Shown here piece by piece: positions 24,003 to 32,612 of a DNA stretch of 39,283 nt (the stretch's first letter is position 1; each line of letters starts with the position of its first letter). The notes beneath the pieces were generated by a model, which saw nothing but the letters and a program-made list of their open reading frames with translations, ran no database searches and was not told where the DNA came from. Both the position numbers and the translations under genes were made by a program. Source of the DNA: Methylotenera_A sp040079935 (lineage in GTDB: Bacteria > Pseudomonadota > Gammaproteobacteria > Burkholderiales > Methylophilaceae). Location of the stretch: the NCBI GenBank assembly GCA_040079935.1, contig JBEBJI010000021.1, positions 1 through 39,283 of the forward strand, written 5' to 3'.

Positions 24003-24518
24003 TTAGTCTTCTAATATTGCTAGCTTACGTGCAATTTCTTCGCGCAATTTATCCATAAACTGTAATTTACGTAAAGTTTCTGCAGCAGTTTGCCATGCTT
24101 TTTTTGTGTCTAACTCATCAGCTAAGACTTGATGTAATGTCGCCGCTTCGAGCTTAATATCTCGCAATAAACGATGCATACCACTTAAGTTGGTTGCATT
24201 GTCTTCAACCGCTTCTCGCCACTCCATTTGCTGCATTAAAAAATCCGCAGGCATGTTGGTATTGGTGTCCGCTATCGCATTAATGCCTTGCAACTCTAAT
24301 AAGTATTTGGCACGGCTTGTTGGTTTTTTTAATGTTTGATAGGCCTCATTGGCAAGCGTAGCGGTTTGCATGGAAGCGAGTTTTTCAGCAGAGGTGGCAG
24401 TCACGAACCGGTCTGGGTGGCTTTCTGATTGTATTTTGCGGTAATTATTTTCTAAAGCGGCTAAATCAATATCGAATGCTGGCTTAAGCTCGAACAGCTC
24501 AAAGTAATTCAGGTTCAC
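24003..24518 (-). CDS. hscB: Fe-S co-chaperone HscB (J-domain)
   Basis: This 171-residue protein has an N-terminal J-domain with SHPDRF (the HPD motif that stimulates HscA) and a C-terminal helical domain that binds IscU. The start is GTG at 24518, overlapping the iscA stop codon. Length matches HscB of other proteobacteria. Confidence 0.94.
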   Translation of the reverse strand: MNLNYFELFELKPAFDIDLAALENNYRKIQSESHPDRFVTATSAEKLASMQTATLANEAYQTLKKPTSRAKYLLELQGINAIADTNTNMPADFLMQQMEWREAVEDNATNLSGMHRLLRDIKLEAATLHQVLADELDTKKAWQTAAETLRKLQFMDKLREEIARKLAILED

Positions 24519-24838
24519 ACTGTAAAACTTTCACCACAGCCGCACTCGTCCTTCACATTGGGATTGTTGAATTTAAAGCCTTCATTCAATCCCTCTTTAG
24601 TAAAGTCAAGTTCGGTACCGTCAATATAGGCCAAGCTTTTTGGGTCAACGATTACCTTTACGCCATGGCTTTCAAACGCCATGTCTTCTGGGAGCATATC
24701 ATCTACAAACTCAAGCGTGTAGGCCATGCCAGAGCAACCCGTGGTTTTAACGCCCAAGCGTAATCCAATGCCTTTGCCACGATTGGCGAGGAATTTTTCG
24801 ACGCGGCTTGCCGCTGCTTCAGTTAAACTAATTGCCAT
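24515..24838 (-). CDS. iscA: A-type iron-sulfur assembly protein IscA
   Basis: This 107-residue protein has the three A-type cysteines: one in TTGCSGMAYTLEF and two in ECGCGESF at the C-terminus. It carries iron or clusters from IscU to apoproteins. It follows iscU by 3 bases and overlaps hscB. Confidence 0.95.
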   Translation of the reverse strand: MAISLTEAAASRVEKFLANRGKGIGLRLGVKTTGCSGMAYTLEFVDDMLPEDMAFESHGVKVIVDPKSLAYIDGTELDFTKEGLNEGFKFNNPNVKDECGCGESFTV

Positions 24839-24841
24839 CGC

Positions 24842-25240
24842 TTATGCTGCCACTTTCGCCGCTAATTGTTTCGCTTTAATATCCGCCACCGCCGCTTTAA
24901 TGGCATCTTCCGCCAGTACTGAACAGTGAATTTTTACTGGCGGCAAAGCAAGTTCTTCTGCTATTGCAGAATTCTTAATAGCGTAAGCTTCATCTACAGT
25001 TTTGCCTTTTAGCCACTCTGTGACCAATGAGCTAGATGCAATCGCTGAGCCGCAACCATAGGTTTTAAATTTCGCATCTTCAATAATGCCGTTATCATTG
25101 ACCTTAATCATCAGCTTCATCACGTCGCCGCAAGCGGGCGCGCCGACCATGCCAGTGCCTACGTTGGGGTCGTTTTTATCTAAACTACCCACGTTACGTG
25201 GGTTTTCGTAGTGATCTAAAACTTTGTCTGAATATGCCAT
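24842..25240 (-). CDS. iscU: Iron-sulfur cluster scaffold IscU
   Basis: This 132-residue scaffold has the cluster cysteines in GAPACGDVMKL, KTYGCGSAIASSS and the LPPVKIHCSVLAEDAI segment, which includes the HscA-binding LPPVK. I use ATG 25240 (MAYSDKVLDHYENPRNVG) because AAGGAG lies 6 bases before it; the longer frame would overlap the iscS stop. Confidence 0.96.
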   Translation of the reverse strand: MAYSDKVLDHYENPRNVGSLDKNDPNVGTGMVGAPACGDVMKLMIKVNDNGIIEDAKFKTYGCGSAIASSSLVTEWLKGKTVDEAYAIKNSAIAEELALPPVKIHCSVLAEDAIKAAVADIKAKQLAAKVAA

Positions 25241-25251
25241 TTGTTGCTCCT

Positions 25252-26469
25252 TTAGTGGGCTGCCCACTGAACTTTACTAATATCAATGCCATCTTTAAAC
25301 ATATCCCAAAGTGGCGATAACTCTCTTAATTTACTTACTTTATTTTTCAATAATTCTATCGTGTAATCTACGTCTGCTTCAGTTGTAAAACGCCCGATTG
25401 AGAAGCGAATTGAGCTGTGCGCAAGTTCATCGCTGCGACCAAGTGCACGTAGCACGTAACTAGGCTCCAAGCTGGCAGAAGTACACGCCGAGCCGCTAGA
25501 TACCGCGATATCTTTAATCGCCATAATCAGTGATTCGCCTTCAACATAGTTAAAACTGATGTTTAAATTATGCGGCACTCGATGTTCTAAATCGCCATTT
25601 ACATACGTTTCCTCGATGCCCTGCAAGCCAGCAAGTAGGCGGTCTCTAAGCATGCGAATACGTTCGTTTTCAGTCGCCATTTCTTCGCGAGCGATGCGAA
25701 ATGCTTCGCCCATGCCGACAATTTGGTGCGTCGCCAGCGTACCGCTACGCATACCGCGTTCGTGACCGCCGCCGTGCATTTGCGCCTCAATACGGATGCG
25801 CGGCTTACGGCGCACATACAATGCGCCAATGCCTTTTGGTCCATAGGTTTTATGCGCGCTAAAGCTCATTAAATCTACAGATAAATTTTCTAAATCAATT
25901 TTTACTTTGCCTGTCGCTTGGGCTGCATCTACGTGAAAAATAATATTGTTTTCACGGCAAATTTCACCAATAGATTCAATGTCTTGAATCACGCCGATTT
26001 CGTTATTCACCAACATCACGCTTGCTAAAACGGTATCAGGGCGAATCGCCGCCTTAAATTTTTCCAAACTTACTAAGCCATCAGGCTCAGGCTCGATAAA
26101 TGTTGCTTCAAAGCCTTGACGCTCTAACTCGCGAATTGGGTCTATCACCGCTTTGTGTTCGGTGGCGATGGTAATAATGTGTTTGCCCTTGGTGCTGGCG
26201 TAAAAGTTGGCCGCGCCTTTAATCGCTAGGTTGTTCGATTCTGTTGCGCCTGATGTCCACACGATTTCGCGTGGGTCAGCACCTACTAATTTGGCGACTT
26301 CTTCACGCGCATTTTCTACTGCCTTTTCGGCTGTCCAGCCAAATGGATGGCTACGCGACGCAGGGTTGCCGTAATGTTCCGTCAAGTACGGAATCATCTT
26401 GGCGGCCACGCGAGGGTCAACCGGCGTCGTTGCTGAGTAATCTAAATAAATTGGTTCTCTATCTGACAT
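25252..26469 (-). CDS. iscS: Cysteine desulfurase IscS
   Basis: This 405-residue PLP enzyme gives sulfur from cysteine to IscU and tRNA modification enzymes. SFSAHKTYGPKG holds the PLP lysine and SSGSACTSASLEPSYVLRALG the catalytic Cys of IscS. It starts 13 bases after a second desulfurase gene. The C-terminal LSPLWDMFKDGIDISKVQWAAH is typical of IscS and contacts IscU. Confidence 0.97.
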   Translation of the reverse strand: MSDREPIYLDYSATTPVDPRVAAKMIPYLTEHYGNPASRSHPFGWTAEKAVENAREEVAKLVGADPREIVWTSGATESNNLAIKGAANFYASTKGKHIITIATEHKAVIDPIRELERQGFEATFIEPEPDGLVSLEKFKAAIRPDTVLASVMLVNNEIGVIQDIESIGEICRENNIIFHVDAAQATGKVKIDLENLSVDLMSFSAHKTYGPKGIGALYVRRKPRIRIEAQMHGGGHERGMRSGTLATHQIVGMGEAFRIAREEMATENERIRMLRDRLLAGLQGIEETYVNGDLEHRVPHNLNISFNYVEGESLIMAIKDIAVSSGSACTSASLEPSYVLRALGRSDELAHSSIRFSIGRFTTEADVDYTIELLKNKVSKLRELSPLWDMFKDGIDISKVQWAAH

Positions 26470-26481
26470 TTTTACTTTCTA

Positions 26482-27624
26482 TTAGGCCGCAATCGCGACC
26501 ATATTTCTCAAACGGGTTAATTCTTTTTCAAGTGCAGTTAAAAAATGCTGCACTTGTTCCAAAGTATTGCTTAAGCCAAAGCTCAGGCGCACCGCACCGC
26601 GTGCTAAATCTTTTTCCACGCCCATCGCCAGTAATACGTGGCTGGGTTTATCGCTGTCGCTACTACAAGCCGAGCCACTGGCGACGGCAAAACCTGCTTT
26701 ATCCAGCGCCGTTACCAGCGTCTCCCCATCAATATTCTTAAACGCGAAAAAGCTGGTGTTAGGAATGCGCAGGCCATCATGCCCAAAAATGACCGCATTT
26801 TGTTTGCTCAAGCCAATTTCTAAGCGGCTACGTAGACCGTCAGTGTGCATATCAAACGCGGTTAAATTTTTTACTGCTAATTCGCACGCCACGCCAAAAC
26901 CCACAATCGCTGCGACATTTTCTGTTCCGCTACGTAAGCCTTTTTCCTGTCCGCCACCGTGTAAAAGCGGTTGAATATCAATACGTTTATCTAGCACCAG
27001 TGCGCCTGCACCAAGCGGGCCACCAATTTTGTGGCTAGAAAGCGTCATAGCGTGCACGTTAAGTGCGAAAAAATCCACGGGTATTTTACCCAATGCCTGC
27101 ACCGCATCAGTATGCACATAAGCCTTGTGTTCGCGCGCCACTTCAGCTACTTTGGCGACATCTTGAATCGCGCCAGTTTCGTTATTCGCCAACATCACCG
27201 ATACTAGATTGGTGGGGGCTTCAAGCAAGTTTTGCAAGTGCGTCATGTTGAGGTTGCAGTTTGAGTCGACCTTAATGCTGTGCGCCTTATAGCCACGTGC
27301 TTGCATAGCTAGGGCAGGGCGTGATACGCATGGGTGCTCAATCGAGCTGGTTAAAATTTGAGCAGGCTGTAAGTTGCTGCAAATACCATGCACGGCGAAA
27401 TTATTGGCCTCGGTGCCGCTAGCGGCGAATACAATTTGATTCGCATATGCGCCTACTGCGGCAGCTACTTGCTCGCGCGCATGTTCCACCGCCGCGCGTG
27501 CAGTGCGCCCAAAGCTATGCCGACTGGTCGCGTTGCCATGTTGGTTCGTCATAAACGGTAACATCGCTTCCAGCACTTCAGTCTTGAGCGCGGTAGTGCT
27601 GTTATGGTCGAAATACACGTTCAT
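26482..27624 (-). CDS. Second cysteine desulfurase (NifS/IscS paralogue)
   Basis: This 380-residue PLP enzyme is related to but clearly different from the IscS next to it. It has NVYFDHNSTTALKTEVLEAM, SSHKIGGPLGAG (PLP lysine) and ASGSACSSDSDKPSHVLLAMG with the catalytic Cys preserved, so it is probably active. It ends in a short tail without the IscS LSPLWDM-type end. It lies 2 bases after iscR and 13 bases before iscS, within the same operon. It might serve another acceptor, a stress condition, or be a backup. Confidence 0.92.
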   Translation of the reverse strand: MNVYFDHNSTTALKTEVLEAMLPFMTNQHGNATSRHSFGRTARAAVEHAREQVAAAVGAYANQIVFAASGTEANNFAVHGICSNLQPAQILTSSIEHPCVSRPALAMQARGYKAHSIKVDSNCNLNMTHLQNLLEAPTNLVSVMLANNETGAIQDVAKVAEVAREHKAYVHTDAVQALGKIPVDFFALNVHAMTLSSHKIGGPLGAGALVLDKRIDIQPLLHGGGQEKGLRSGTENVAAIVGFGVACELAVKNLTAFDMHTDGLRSRLEIGLSKQNAVIFGHDGLRIPNTSFFAFKNIDGETLVTALDKAGFAVASGSACSSDSDKPSHVLLAMGVEKDLARGAVRLSFGLSNTLEQVQHFLTALEKELTRLRNMVAIAA

Positions 27625-27626
27625 AA

Positions 27627-28118
27627 TTAAGCTGTTGCTTCCTCAGCAGGAACAGGTGTTGCGCAAGTTCTGCGCGGCGTGAACACAATTTCGCTAGCGT
27701 TGCCAGCATCGTTTTGGCGCTTATTTTCCACCATGTCGGCCAGCGTGACGCCAGATAAATAATCCAAAATTTTGTTGTTGAGCGAAGCCCACAAGTCGTG
27801 CGTCATGCAACGACCTTCATCATGGCAATCTTCCTTGCCGCCGCACTGCGTCGCGTCTATCAGCTCATCTACCGCGGTAATAATGTGCGAAACAGATATT
27901 TCGTTGTGCGCTTTCGCTACGCGATAACCTCCGCCTGGACCGCGCACGCTGGTGACCAAGCCTTGGCGACGCAAACGCGAAAAAAGCTGCTCTAAATACG
28001 AAAGCGAAATAGCTTGGCGCTCGCTAATACCAGCAAGCGTGACGGGTTTCTCAGCTTCATTTAAAGCTAAATCCAGCATTGCAGTAACGGCAAAACGACC
28101 TTTGGTGGTGAGTCTCAT
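27627..28118 (-). CDS. iscR: Iron-sulfur regulator IscR (Rrf2 family)
   Basis: This 163-residue Rrf2 repressor has MRLTTKGRFAVTAMLDLAL at the start and ATQCGGKEDCHDEGRCMTHDLW with three cysteines and the His that bind [2Fe-2S]. The cluster form represses the isc operon. The matching type-1 binding site lies over the promoter upstream. It is the first gene of the operon. Confidence 0.97.
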   Translation of the reverse strand: MRLTTKGRFAVTAMLDLALNEAEKPVTLAGISERQAISLSYLEQLFSRLRRQGLVTSVRGPGGGYRVAKAHNEISVSHIITAVDELIDATQCGGKEDCHDEGRCMTHDLWASLNNKILDYLSGVTLADMVENKRQNDAGNASEIVFTPRRTCATPVPAEEATA

Positions 28119-28127
28119 AATATGTGA

Positions 28128-28160
28128 ATTTTATAATAACCGAGTAATTTAGTCAATTAT
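28128..28160 (-). promoter_or_regulatory. isc operon promoter with IscR type-1 site
   Basis: On the minus strand a 25-base IscR type-1-like site (28160-28136; ends ATAATTGACT and CTCGGTTAT) overlaps the promoter. The -35 is TTGACT (28156-28151) and the -10 is TAAAAT (28133-28128), 17 bases apart. This gives holo-IscR direct control over its own operon. Confidence 0.88.
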
Positions 28161-28206
28161 TATACGGTTTGGTTCAATAGCCTAGTTCAAACCTTTTTAG
28201 GCTTTT

Positions 28207-28929
28207 TCATAGGTGTTTTTTTGCACCAAAAGCAATAGCAACTTCGTTATCGCTTTCTGTAATTTGTGCAAGTTGATTTTTTAGCGTTTGCAAGTCAGCA
28301 TCTTGCTTGGTCACGTGCTCCAGCAAGCCTTGCAGGGCTTTCGCTAGCGGGTCATCGTCATCATCGCCGATTGCATAAGCGCTAAACTTGGCGATTTGCG
28401 CGGCGGCTTTGGCTTTTTCTTCCTCCAAAATACGCGCAGGAATTCCCACCGCCGTTGCGTTTTCAGGCACATCTTTTACAACGACGGCGTTGGAGCCGAT
28501 TTTTGCATTTTTACCAATGGTAATTGGCCCCAGCACTTTTGCCCCCGCGCCAATTACCACGCCTTGTTCAAGCGTTGGGTGGCGTTTGCCTTTGTTCCAA
28601 CTCGTTCCTCCCAAAGTTACGCCGTGATACAGCGTGCAATCATCGCCAATTACGGCGGTTTCGCCAATCACCACACCCATGCCGTGGTCGATAAACACGC
28701 GATGGCCGATAGTCGCGCCAGGGTGAATTTCGATGCCAGTAAAAAAGCGCCCAATGTGCGAAAACATGCGCCCAAGCCAATAGAATCGAGCCTTCCAGAG
28801 CCAATGCGAAAAGCGATGCATAATTAAAGCATGCACACCAGGGTAAGTGGTGAGAATTTCGAAATGCGTACGTGCCGCTGGATCACGGTCGAAAACGACA
28901 GAAATATCTTCTTTTAAATGATCGAACAT
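28207..28929 (-). CDS. cysE: Serine O-acetyltransferase
   Basis: This 240-residue enzyme starts cysteine synthesis by acetylating serine. A left-handed beta-helix is evident (HPGATIGHRVFIDHGMGVVIGETAVIG, then GVTLGGTSWNKGKRHPTLEQGVVIGAGAKVLG). The catalytic Asp-His pair is in VFIDHGMG. A long acidic C-terminal extension (AIGDDDDDPL and a coiled segment) is added. It lies upstream of iscR on the same strand; linking cysteine supply to desulfurase makes sense. iscR has its own promoter after it. Confidence 0.94.
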   Translation of the reverse strand: MFDHLKEDISVVFDRDPAARTHFEILTTYPGVHALIMHRFSHWLWKARFYWLGRMFSHIGRFFTGIEIHPGATIGHRVFIDHGMGVVIGETAVIGDDCTLYHGVTLGGTSWNKGKRHPTLEQGVVIGAGAKVLGPITIGKNAKIGSNAVVVKDVPENATAVGIPARILEEEKAKAAAQIAKFSAYAIGDDDDDPLAKALQGLLEHVTKQDADLQTLKNQLAQITESDNEVAIAFGAKKHL

Positions 28930-29001
28930 ATGTTTAATTTAAGTCAATAAAAGCGCTATTATGCCATAAAACTTAATAGTTGACTGATTTAGTAGGGATA
29001 G

Positions 29002-29406
29002 TTAATTGCGGCTGATTCCTGCCAAAATTTCGTTAGCAAGTTTTTCCATGCGCTCTAAGCTTACATCAGCTTTTTTCAGAAACTCGTCATCGTAATGACT
29101 AGGATTAGCCCAATGTTTGCCTGTAATTTGGCAGCGCTTGGCGAGTTTTTCGATGCCAATATCTTGTAGCGCGTAGCCCAAATCGGTCCAAAGCACGGAT
29201 AGGCGCGCTTCGGTATCGTGGTTTTTACTGCCTGTCTCGTGTACTTGACGCATATAAACTGCGGTTTCTCGTGCAGCTTTTACCACTTCTCTTAACGCGT
29301 GAGTGGATTGCTGTTTTCTTTTTTGACTGGCGCGGTCTAAATTGGCAAGCCACGACCTAACATGTTTGAGAATTTCCCAAATCGAAACAGAGCCTAAAAT
29401 ATCCAT
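29002..29406 (-). CDS. Small helical protein of unknown function
   Basis: I do not recognise this 134-residue protein. It is soluble, rich in Lys, Glu and Ala and appears all-helical (SLERMEKLANEILAGISRN at the end), with no signal peptide or membrane segment. It has AAAGG about 7 bases before the ATG at 29406 and lies 17 bases after trmJ, so it is probably expressed with it; cysE follows after 72 bases. Helix-rich content and length recall small four-helix proteins but no function can be assigned. Confidence 0.75.
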   Translation of the reverse strand: MDILGSVSIWEILKHVRSWLANLDRASQKRKQQSTHALREVVKAARETAVYMRQVHETGSKNHDTEARLSVLWTDLGYALQDIGIEKLAKRCQITGKHWANPSHYDDEFLKKADVSLERMEKLANEILAGISRN

Positions 29407-29423
29407 GCTGGCCTTTCGGTAAA

Positions 29424-30161
29424 TTAATACTTGGTATGTTTGCGCGGTTCTTTTGTCAGCGTCAACACGCCGCGCAGCAAATTCACTTCTTCTTTTTCTA
29501 GCCGCGCGCGGCTGTACAAACGGCGCATTCGCTCGAACAATTTTTTTGGCGCATTCGGGTTCAGGTAGCCGATGTGCAGCAGTGTTTCCTCCAAGTGTGC
29601 GTAAAAACGTTCCAGTTCGTCATTTGTAGCAAGCACCTCGCCAGCAGGCACGTCTAGCTTGCCTTGCAGAGCATCCATTCTAAGCTCGTAACACATAATT
29701 TGCACCGCCATAGCCAAATTAAGTGACGAATATTCTGGGTTCGCAGGAATCATCGCCAGCAGTTGGCAACAATCTAGTTCAGCATTGGTTAATCCGCTCA
29801 TTTCGGTGCCAAACACAAAAGCAACAGGCTGGGAAGCCGCATAGCTATTGGCTTGCAGGGCAGCTTCACGCGCGTTGACGGTTTCGTGGCTTAAATAACG
29901 CTTCCGCGCGCTCATCCCCACAGCAAGCGCGCAGCCAACTAGCGCTTCGCTTAAGGTTTCGGTCACGATCGCATAATCCAACACGTCATCCGCGCCCGCC
30001 GCCATGGCGGTGGCTTGTGCATTTGGATATTTGTCTGGATTCACCAAATACAAGTGTTTGAAACCCATGGTTTTCATGGCGCGCGCGGTGGAGCCTATGT
30101 TGCCAGGATGGCTGGTTTGGCAAAGCACGATTCTTATGTTATCGAAAATGGTTTGAGACAA
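29424..30161 (-). CDS. trmJ: tRNA (cytidine/uridine-32-2'-O)-methyltransferase
   Basis: This 245-residue SPOUT methyltransferase has IVLCQTSHPGNIGSTARAMKT (motif 1), FVFGTEMSGLTNAELD (motif 2) and IPANPEYSSLNLAMAVQIMCYE (motif 3, knot region). TrmJ methylates position 32 of the tRNA anticodon loop. Its place before cysE and iscR is common in beta- and gammaproteobacteria. Confidence 0.94.
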   Translation of the reverse strand: MSQTIFDNIRIVLCQTSHPGNIGSTARAMKTMGFKHLYLVNPDKYPNAQATAMAAGADDVLDYAIVTETLSEALVGCALAVGMSARKRYLSHETVNAREAALQANSYAASQPVAFVFGTEMSGLTNAELDCCQLLAMIPANPEYSSLNLAMAVQIMCYELRMDALQGKLDVPAGEVLATNDELERFYAHLEETLLHIGYLNPNAPKKLFERMRRLYSRARLEKEEVNLLRGVLTLTKEPRKHTKY

Positions 30162-30223
30162 TTTGGGGAAACGCCTATTGATGCTAAAATAGCATTTTAA
30201 CAGCTCTTTAAGAAATTTAAGTC

Positions 30224-31033
30224 ATGCATCCAATGCTAACCATTGCAGTAAAAGCCGCGCGCGAAGCTGGCCGAATTATCAATCGCGCCTCGCAAGATGT
30301 AAACGCACTTAGCGTGCAAAGCAAAACCTTTAACGATTTTGTGAGCGAGGTGGATCGTGCGGCAGAACAGGCAATTATCGATACCATTCGCTACGCGTAT
30401 CCTGACCACGGTTTTTTGGGCGAGGAGAGCGGCGAAAGTAATTTGGAATCTGAAAATATTTGGATTATTGACCCACTGGATGGCACAACGAATTTCTTAC
30501 ATAACTTTCCCCAGTATTGTGTTTCAATCGCGCTGCAGCAAAAAGGTGTGCTCACACAGGCGGTGATTTTTGACCCTGTACGTAACGATTTATTTACTGC
30601 CACCAAAGGCCGTGGTGCGTTTTTAAACGATAAACGCATTCGCGTGACTAATCGTACAAAACTGCAAGACTCACTCATCGGAACAGGTTTTCCGTTTCGC
30701 GATTTTACGCATTTAGATACTTATTTGGCGATGCTGAAAAGTATGATTCAAAAAACCACTGGCATTCGTCGCCCAGGTTCAGCCGCGCTCGATTTGGCTT
30801 ACGTGGCAGCGGGCTTTACCGATGGTTTTTTTGAGATTAATTTATCTACTTGGGATATTGCTGCGGGAGGCTTGTTGGTGCAAGAAGCGGGTGGCATGGT
30901 GGGCGATTTTGAAGGCAACGAAAGTTGGTTGAAGACCGGCAGCATAGTTGCGGCCAACCCCAAAGTGTTCGCGCAAATGTTACAAGTGCTGGCGCCCCAT
31001 TTAAGCGACAAGCTAAAGACAAAAACTAATTAA
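30224..31033 (+). CDS. suhB: Inositol-1-monophosphatase family protein SuhB
   Basis: This 269-residue Mg-dependent phosphatase starts MHPMLTIAVKAAREAGRII, as SuhB does. The metal motifs are GFLGEESGE, WIIDPLDGTTNFLHNFP and WDIAAGGLLVQEAGG. SuhB also serves in rRNA transcription antitermination in enterobacteria. It is divergent from trmJ and the 62-base gap contains the small palindrome ATGCTA-AAA-TAGCAT (30181-30195). Confidence 0.94.
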   Translation: MHPMLTIAVKAAREAGRIINRASQDVNALSVQSKTFNDFVSEVDRAAEQAIIDTIRYAYPDHGFLGEESGESNLESENIWIIDPLDGTTNFLHNFPQYCVSIALQQKGVLTQAVIFDPVRNDLFTATKGRGAFLNDKRIRVTNRTKLQDSLIGTGFPFRDFTHLDTYLAMLKSMIQKTTGIRRPGSAALDLAYVAAGFTDGFFEINLSTWDIAAGGLLVQEAGGMVGDFEGNESWLKTGSIVAANPKVFAQMLQVLAPHLSDKLKTKTN

Positions 31034-31036
31034 AGT

Positions 31037-31243
31037 TTAGTGTATGTGAGCGCTTTCCTCCTGCATGACGCGCGTCACCAAATCGGCCAACGCGAAAATT
31101 TGGTCGTCTGCACTTAAAGCCACGCGCTTAAAAAAATCTGCTTTATAAACTTCATCAGTTTCAAGTCTTTCCAAGTCGAAAGGCCCCATCACTTGACGAC
31201 AGCGCACCAAAAACTGAGCATAAATATCATATTGGTTATTCAT
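31037..31243 (-). CDS. Small protein of unknown function (68 aa)
   Basis: This 68-residue acidic soluble protein (starts MNNQYDIYAQFLVRCRQVMG) is not recognised. A good binding site (AAAGGA) precedes the ATG at 31243, which makes it a likely real gene. It converges on suhB with only 3 bases between stop codons. No domain can be assigned. Confidence 0.65.
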   Translation of the reverse strand: MNNQYDIYAQFLVRCRQVMGPFDLERLETDEVYKADFFKRVALSADDQIFALADLVTRVMQEESAHIH

Positions 31244-31467
31244 TTCTTTTCCTTTAAAAAAGTAATATATAACCCAATATTAGCAACAAATGTGCCAGCA
31301 TGCTTTTGCATAAACAATATTTAATTGTTTGATTTTATTAGATATTATTTACATTTATTTATATGTAATTAAATAGTTGATGATAAGTTAACATGTAGTG
31401 TTGAAAATTCAGACAAACTACTCAAGGCGGGCAAGACTAGAGCAAAATCTATTTTGGTTTTACTGAT

Positions 31468-31923
31468 TTATAAAAACCTTCTGCGGGCTTGTAGTTGAGT
31501 CGCTTCCCAATGTAGATGTTGGTAATAACCCAAAGCTTCGGTATTGCCCGTATCTACAAGTAGTTGGACGCGAGTGGCGCCTTTTGTTTTAGCCCACTCT
31601 AGCGTGTTTTGAAGCAATTTTTTGCCAATACCATGTTTACGATAGGCAGCGTCAATGACCATATCTTCAATCCAAGCGGATGCAGCGCCTTGGGCGGTAG
31701 AAATAACTAATTGCGCAGTGGCCATGCCTATGGCTCTTCCTTTAGTGTTTCTAGCAACTTGGATGGTAGCTGTTGCACTATTTTTAAGTAGTAGCTCAAG
31801 GCCTTTTTGCTGCTTGGTAAGATCAGCATTGAAGTCTTTTTCTATGCTGAATAGAATCGCTAATAACTTGACTAATTCTGCAATATCAGCATTATTCGCT
31901 ACATCGTAAGAAATTTCTTCCAT
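31468..31923 (-). CDS. GNAT-family N-acetyltransferase
   Basis: This 151-residue GNAT protein has DMVIDAAYRKHGIGKKLLQNTLEWAK, in which RKHGIGK matches the acetyl-CoA pyrophosphate loop (R/QxxGxG/A), and ends with ALGYYQHLHWEAT, typical of the family. The substrate is unknown. It begins 2 bases after the XRE-cupin regulator and is one transcript with it. Its position beside methylamine genes may be chance. Confidence 0.85.
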   Translation of the reverse strand: MEEISYDVANNADIAELVKLLAILFSIEKDFNADLTKQQKGLELLLKNSATATIQVARNTKGRAIGMATAQLVISTAQGAASAWIEDMVIDAAYRKHGIGKKLLQNTLEWAKTKGATRVQLLVDTGNTEALGYYQHLHWEATQLQARRRFL

Positions 31924-31925
31924 GT

Positions 31926-32564
31926 TTATTCTTCAGCATGTTCTTGAATGGGCGAATCATAATGAATAATGGCTAGAAACTTGATGGGTGTTTTTATCAG
32001 GTTTTCTGGTCGATGTGGAATTTCGCCACGGAAAGTAAGCGAATCGCCACTATTGAGCACAAAAGTCTCTTCACCAACACGATACTCCAACTTACCCTCT
32101 AACATATGAATAAATTCAGTACCTGGGTGTTCAAAAGAAGGAAATTGTTCAAGTGAATCTTCTAATGAGATTAAAAAAGGCTCAAATGTTTTATGTGGAC
32201 CTTGATCGTAAGCCAGAAGTTGATAAGTATGCCCTACACGCGTACCACGCCTGACTACTTCCATGCCTTCGCCACTTTTGACTAGCTGTGCTGCACCGCG
32301 AGGCAGGTTGTAATTTTGAAATAGCTTGGCTAAGGTTACGCCTAGCGCATTTGCAAGTTGCTCTAACGTTTCTAAGCTAGTAGCTGCAAGACTATTTTCT
32401 ATTTTACTCAGCATGCCACGACTGATGCCCGCACGCTCTGAAACCTCAGCAATCGTCAGGTTATGCTCTAAGCGTAGTTGGCGAATGGTCGCGCCCAAGT
32501 GCCGTCCGAGTGATTTGCTGGGAGCATCTGTTTTTTGGATATTAATTTCTAACTGAGATGACAT
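31926..32564 (-). CDS. XRE-cupin transcriptional regulator, divergent from the methylamine genes
   Basis: This 212-residue regulator has an N-terminal helix-turn-helix (LGATIRQLRLEHNLTIAEVS, then SERAGISRGMLSKIENSL) and a C-terminal cupin sensor domain (FEHPGTEFIHMLEGKLEYRV, GDSLTFRGEIPHRPEN). Such regulators often control amine or amino acid catabolism and bind their ligand in the cupin. I use ATG 32564; there is no clear binding site, and a TTG at 32585 also exists. It is divergent from mgdA and probably regulates it; methylamine or a pathway intermediate as inducer is inferred. Confidence 0.88.
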   Translation of the reverse strand: MSSQLEINIQKTDAPSKSLGRHLGATIRQLRLEHNLTIAEVSERAGISRGMLSKIENSLAATSLETLEQLANALGVTLAKLFQNYNLPRGAAQLVKSGEGMEVVRRGTRVGHTYQLLAYDQGPHKTFEPFLISLEDSLEQFPSFEHPGTEFIHMLEGKLEYRVGEETFVLNSGDSLTFRGEIPHRPENLIKTPIKFLAIIHYDSPIQEHAEE

Positions 32565-32612
32565 TATAGGAACTAAATTATTCAATCTAAAAAGTAGGTT
32601 TACTCTAGCATA

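Noticed and set aside
30181..30195. Small palindrome ATGCTA-AAA-TAGCAT between trmJ and suhB
   Set aside because: It is short, AT-rich and overlaps likely promoter sequence; there is no support for a specific regulator.
31244..31467. 224-base gap searched for small RNA or a short gene
   Set aside because: The sequence is AT-rich with no convincing reading frame, hairpin with U-run or promoter; only the upstream region of the 68-residue gene is likely here.
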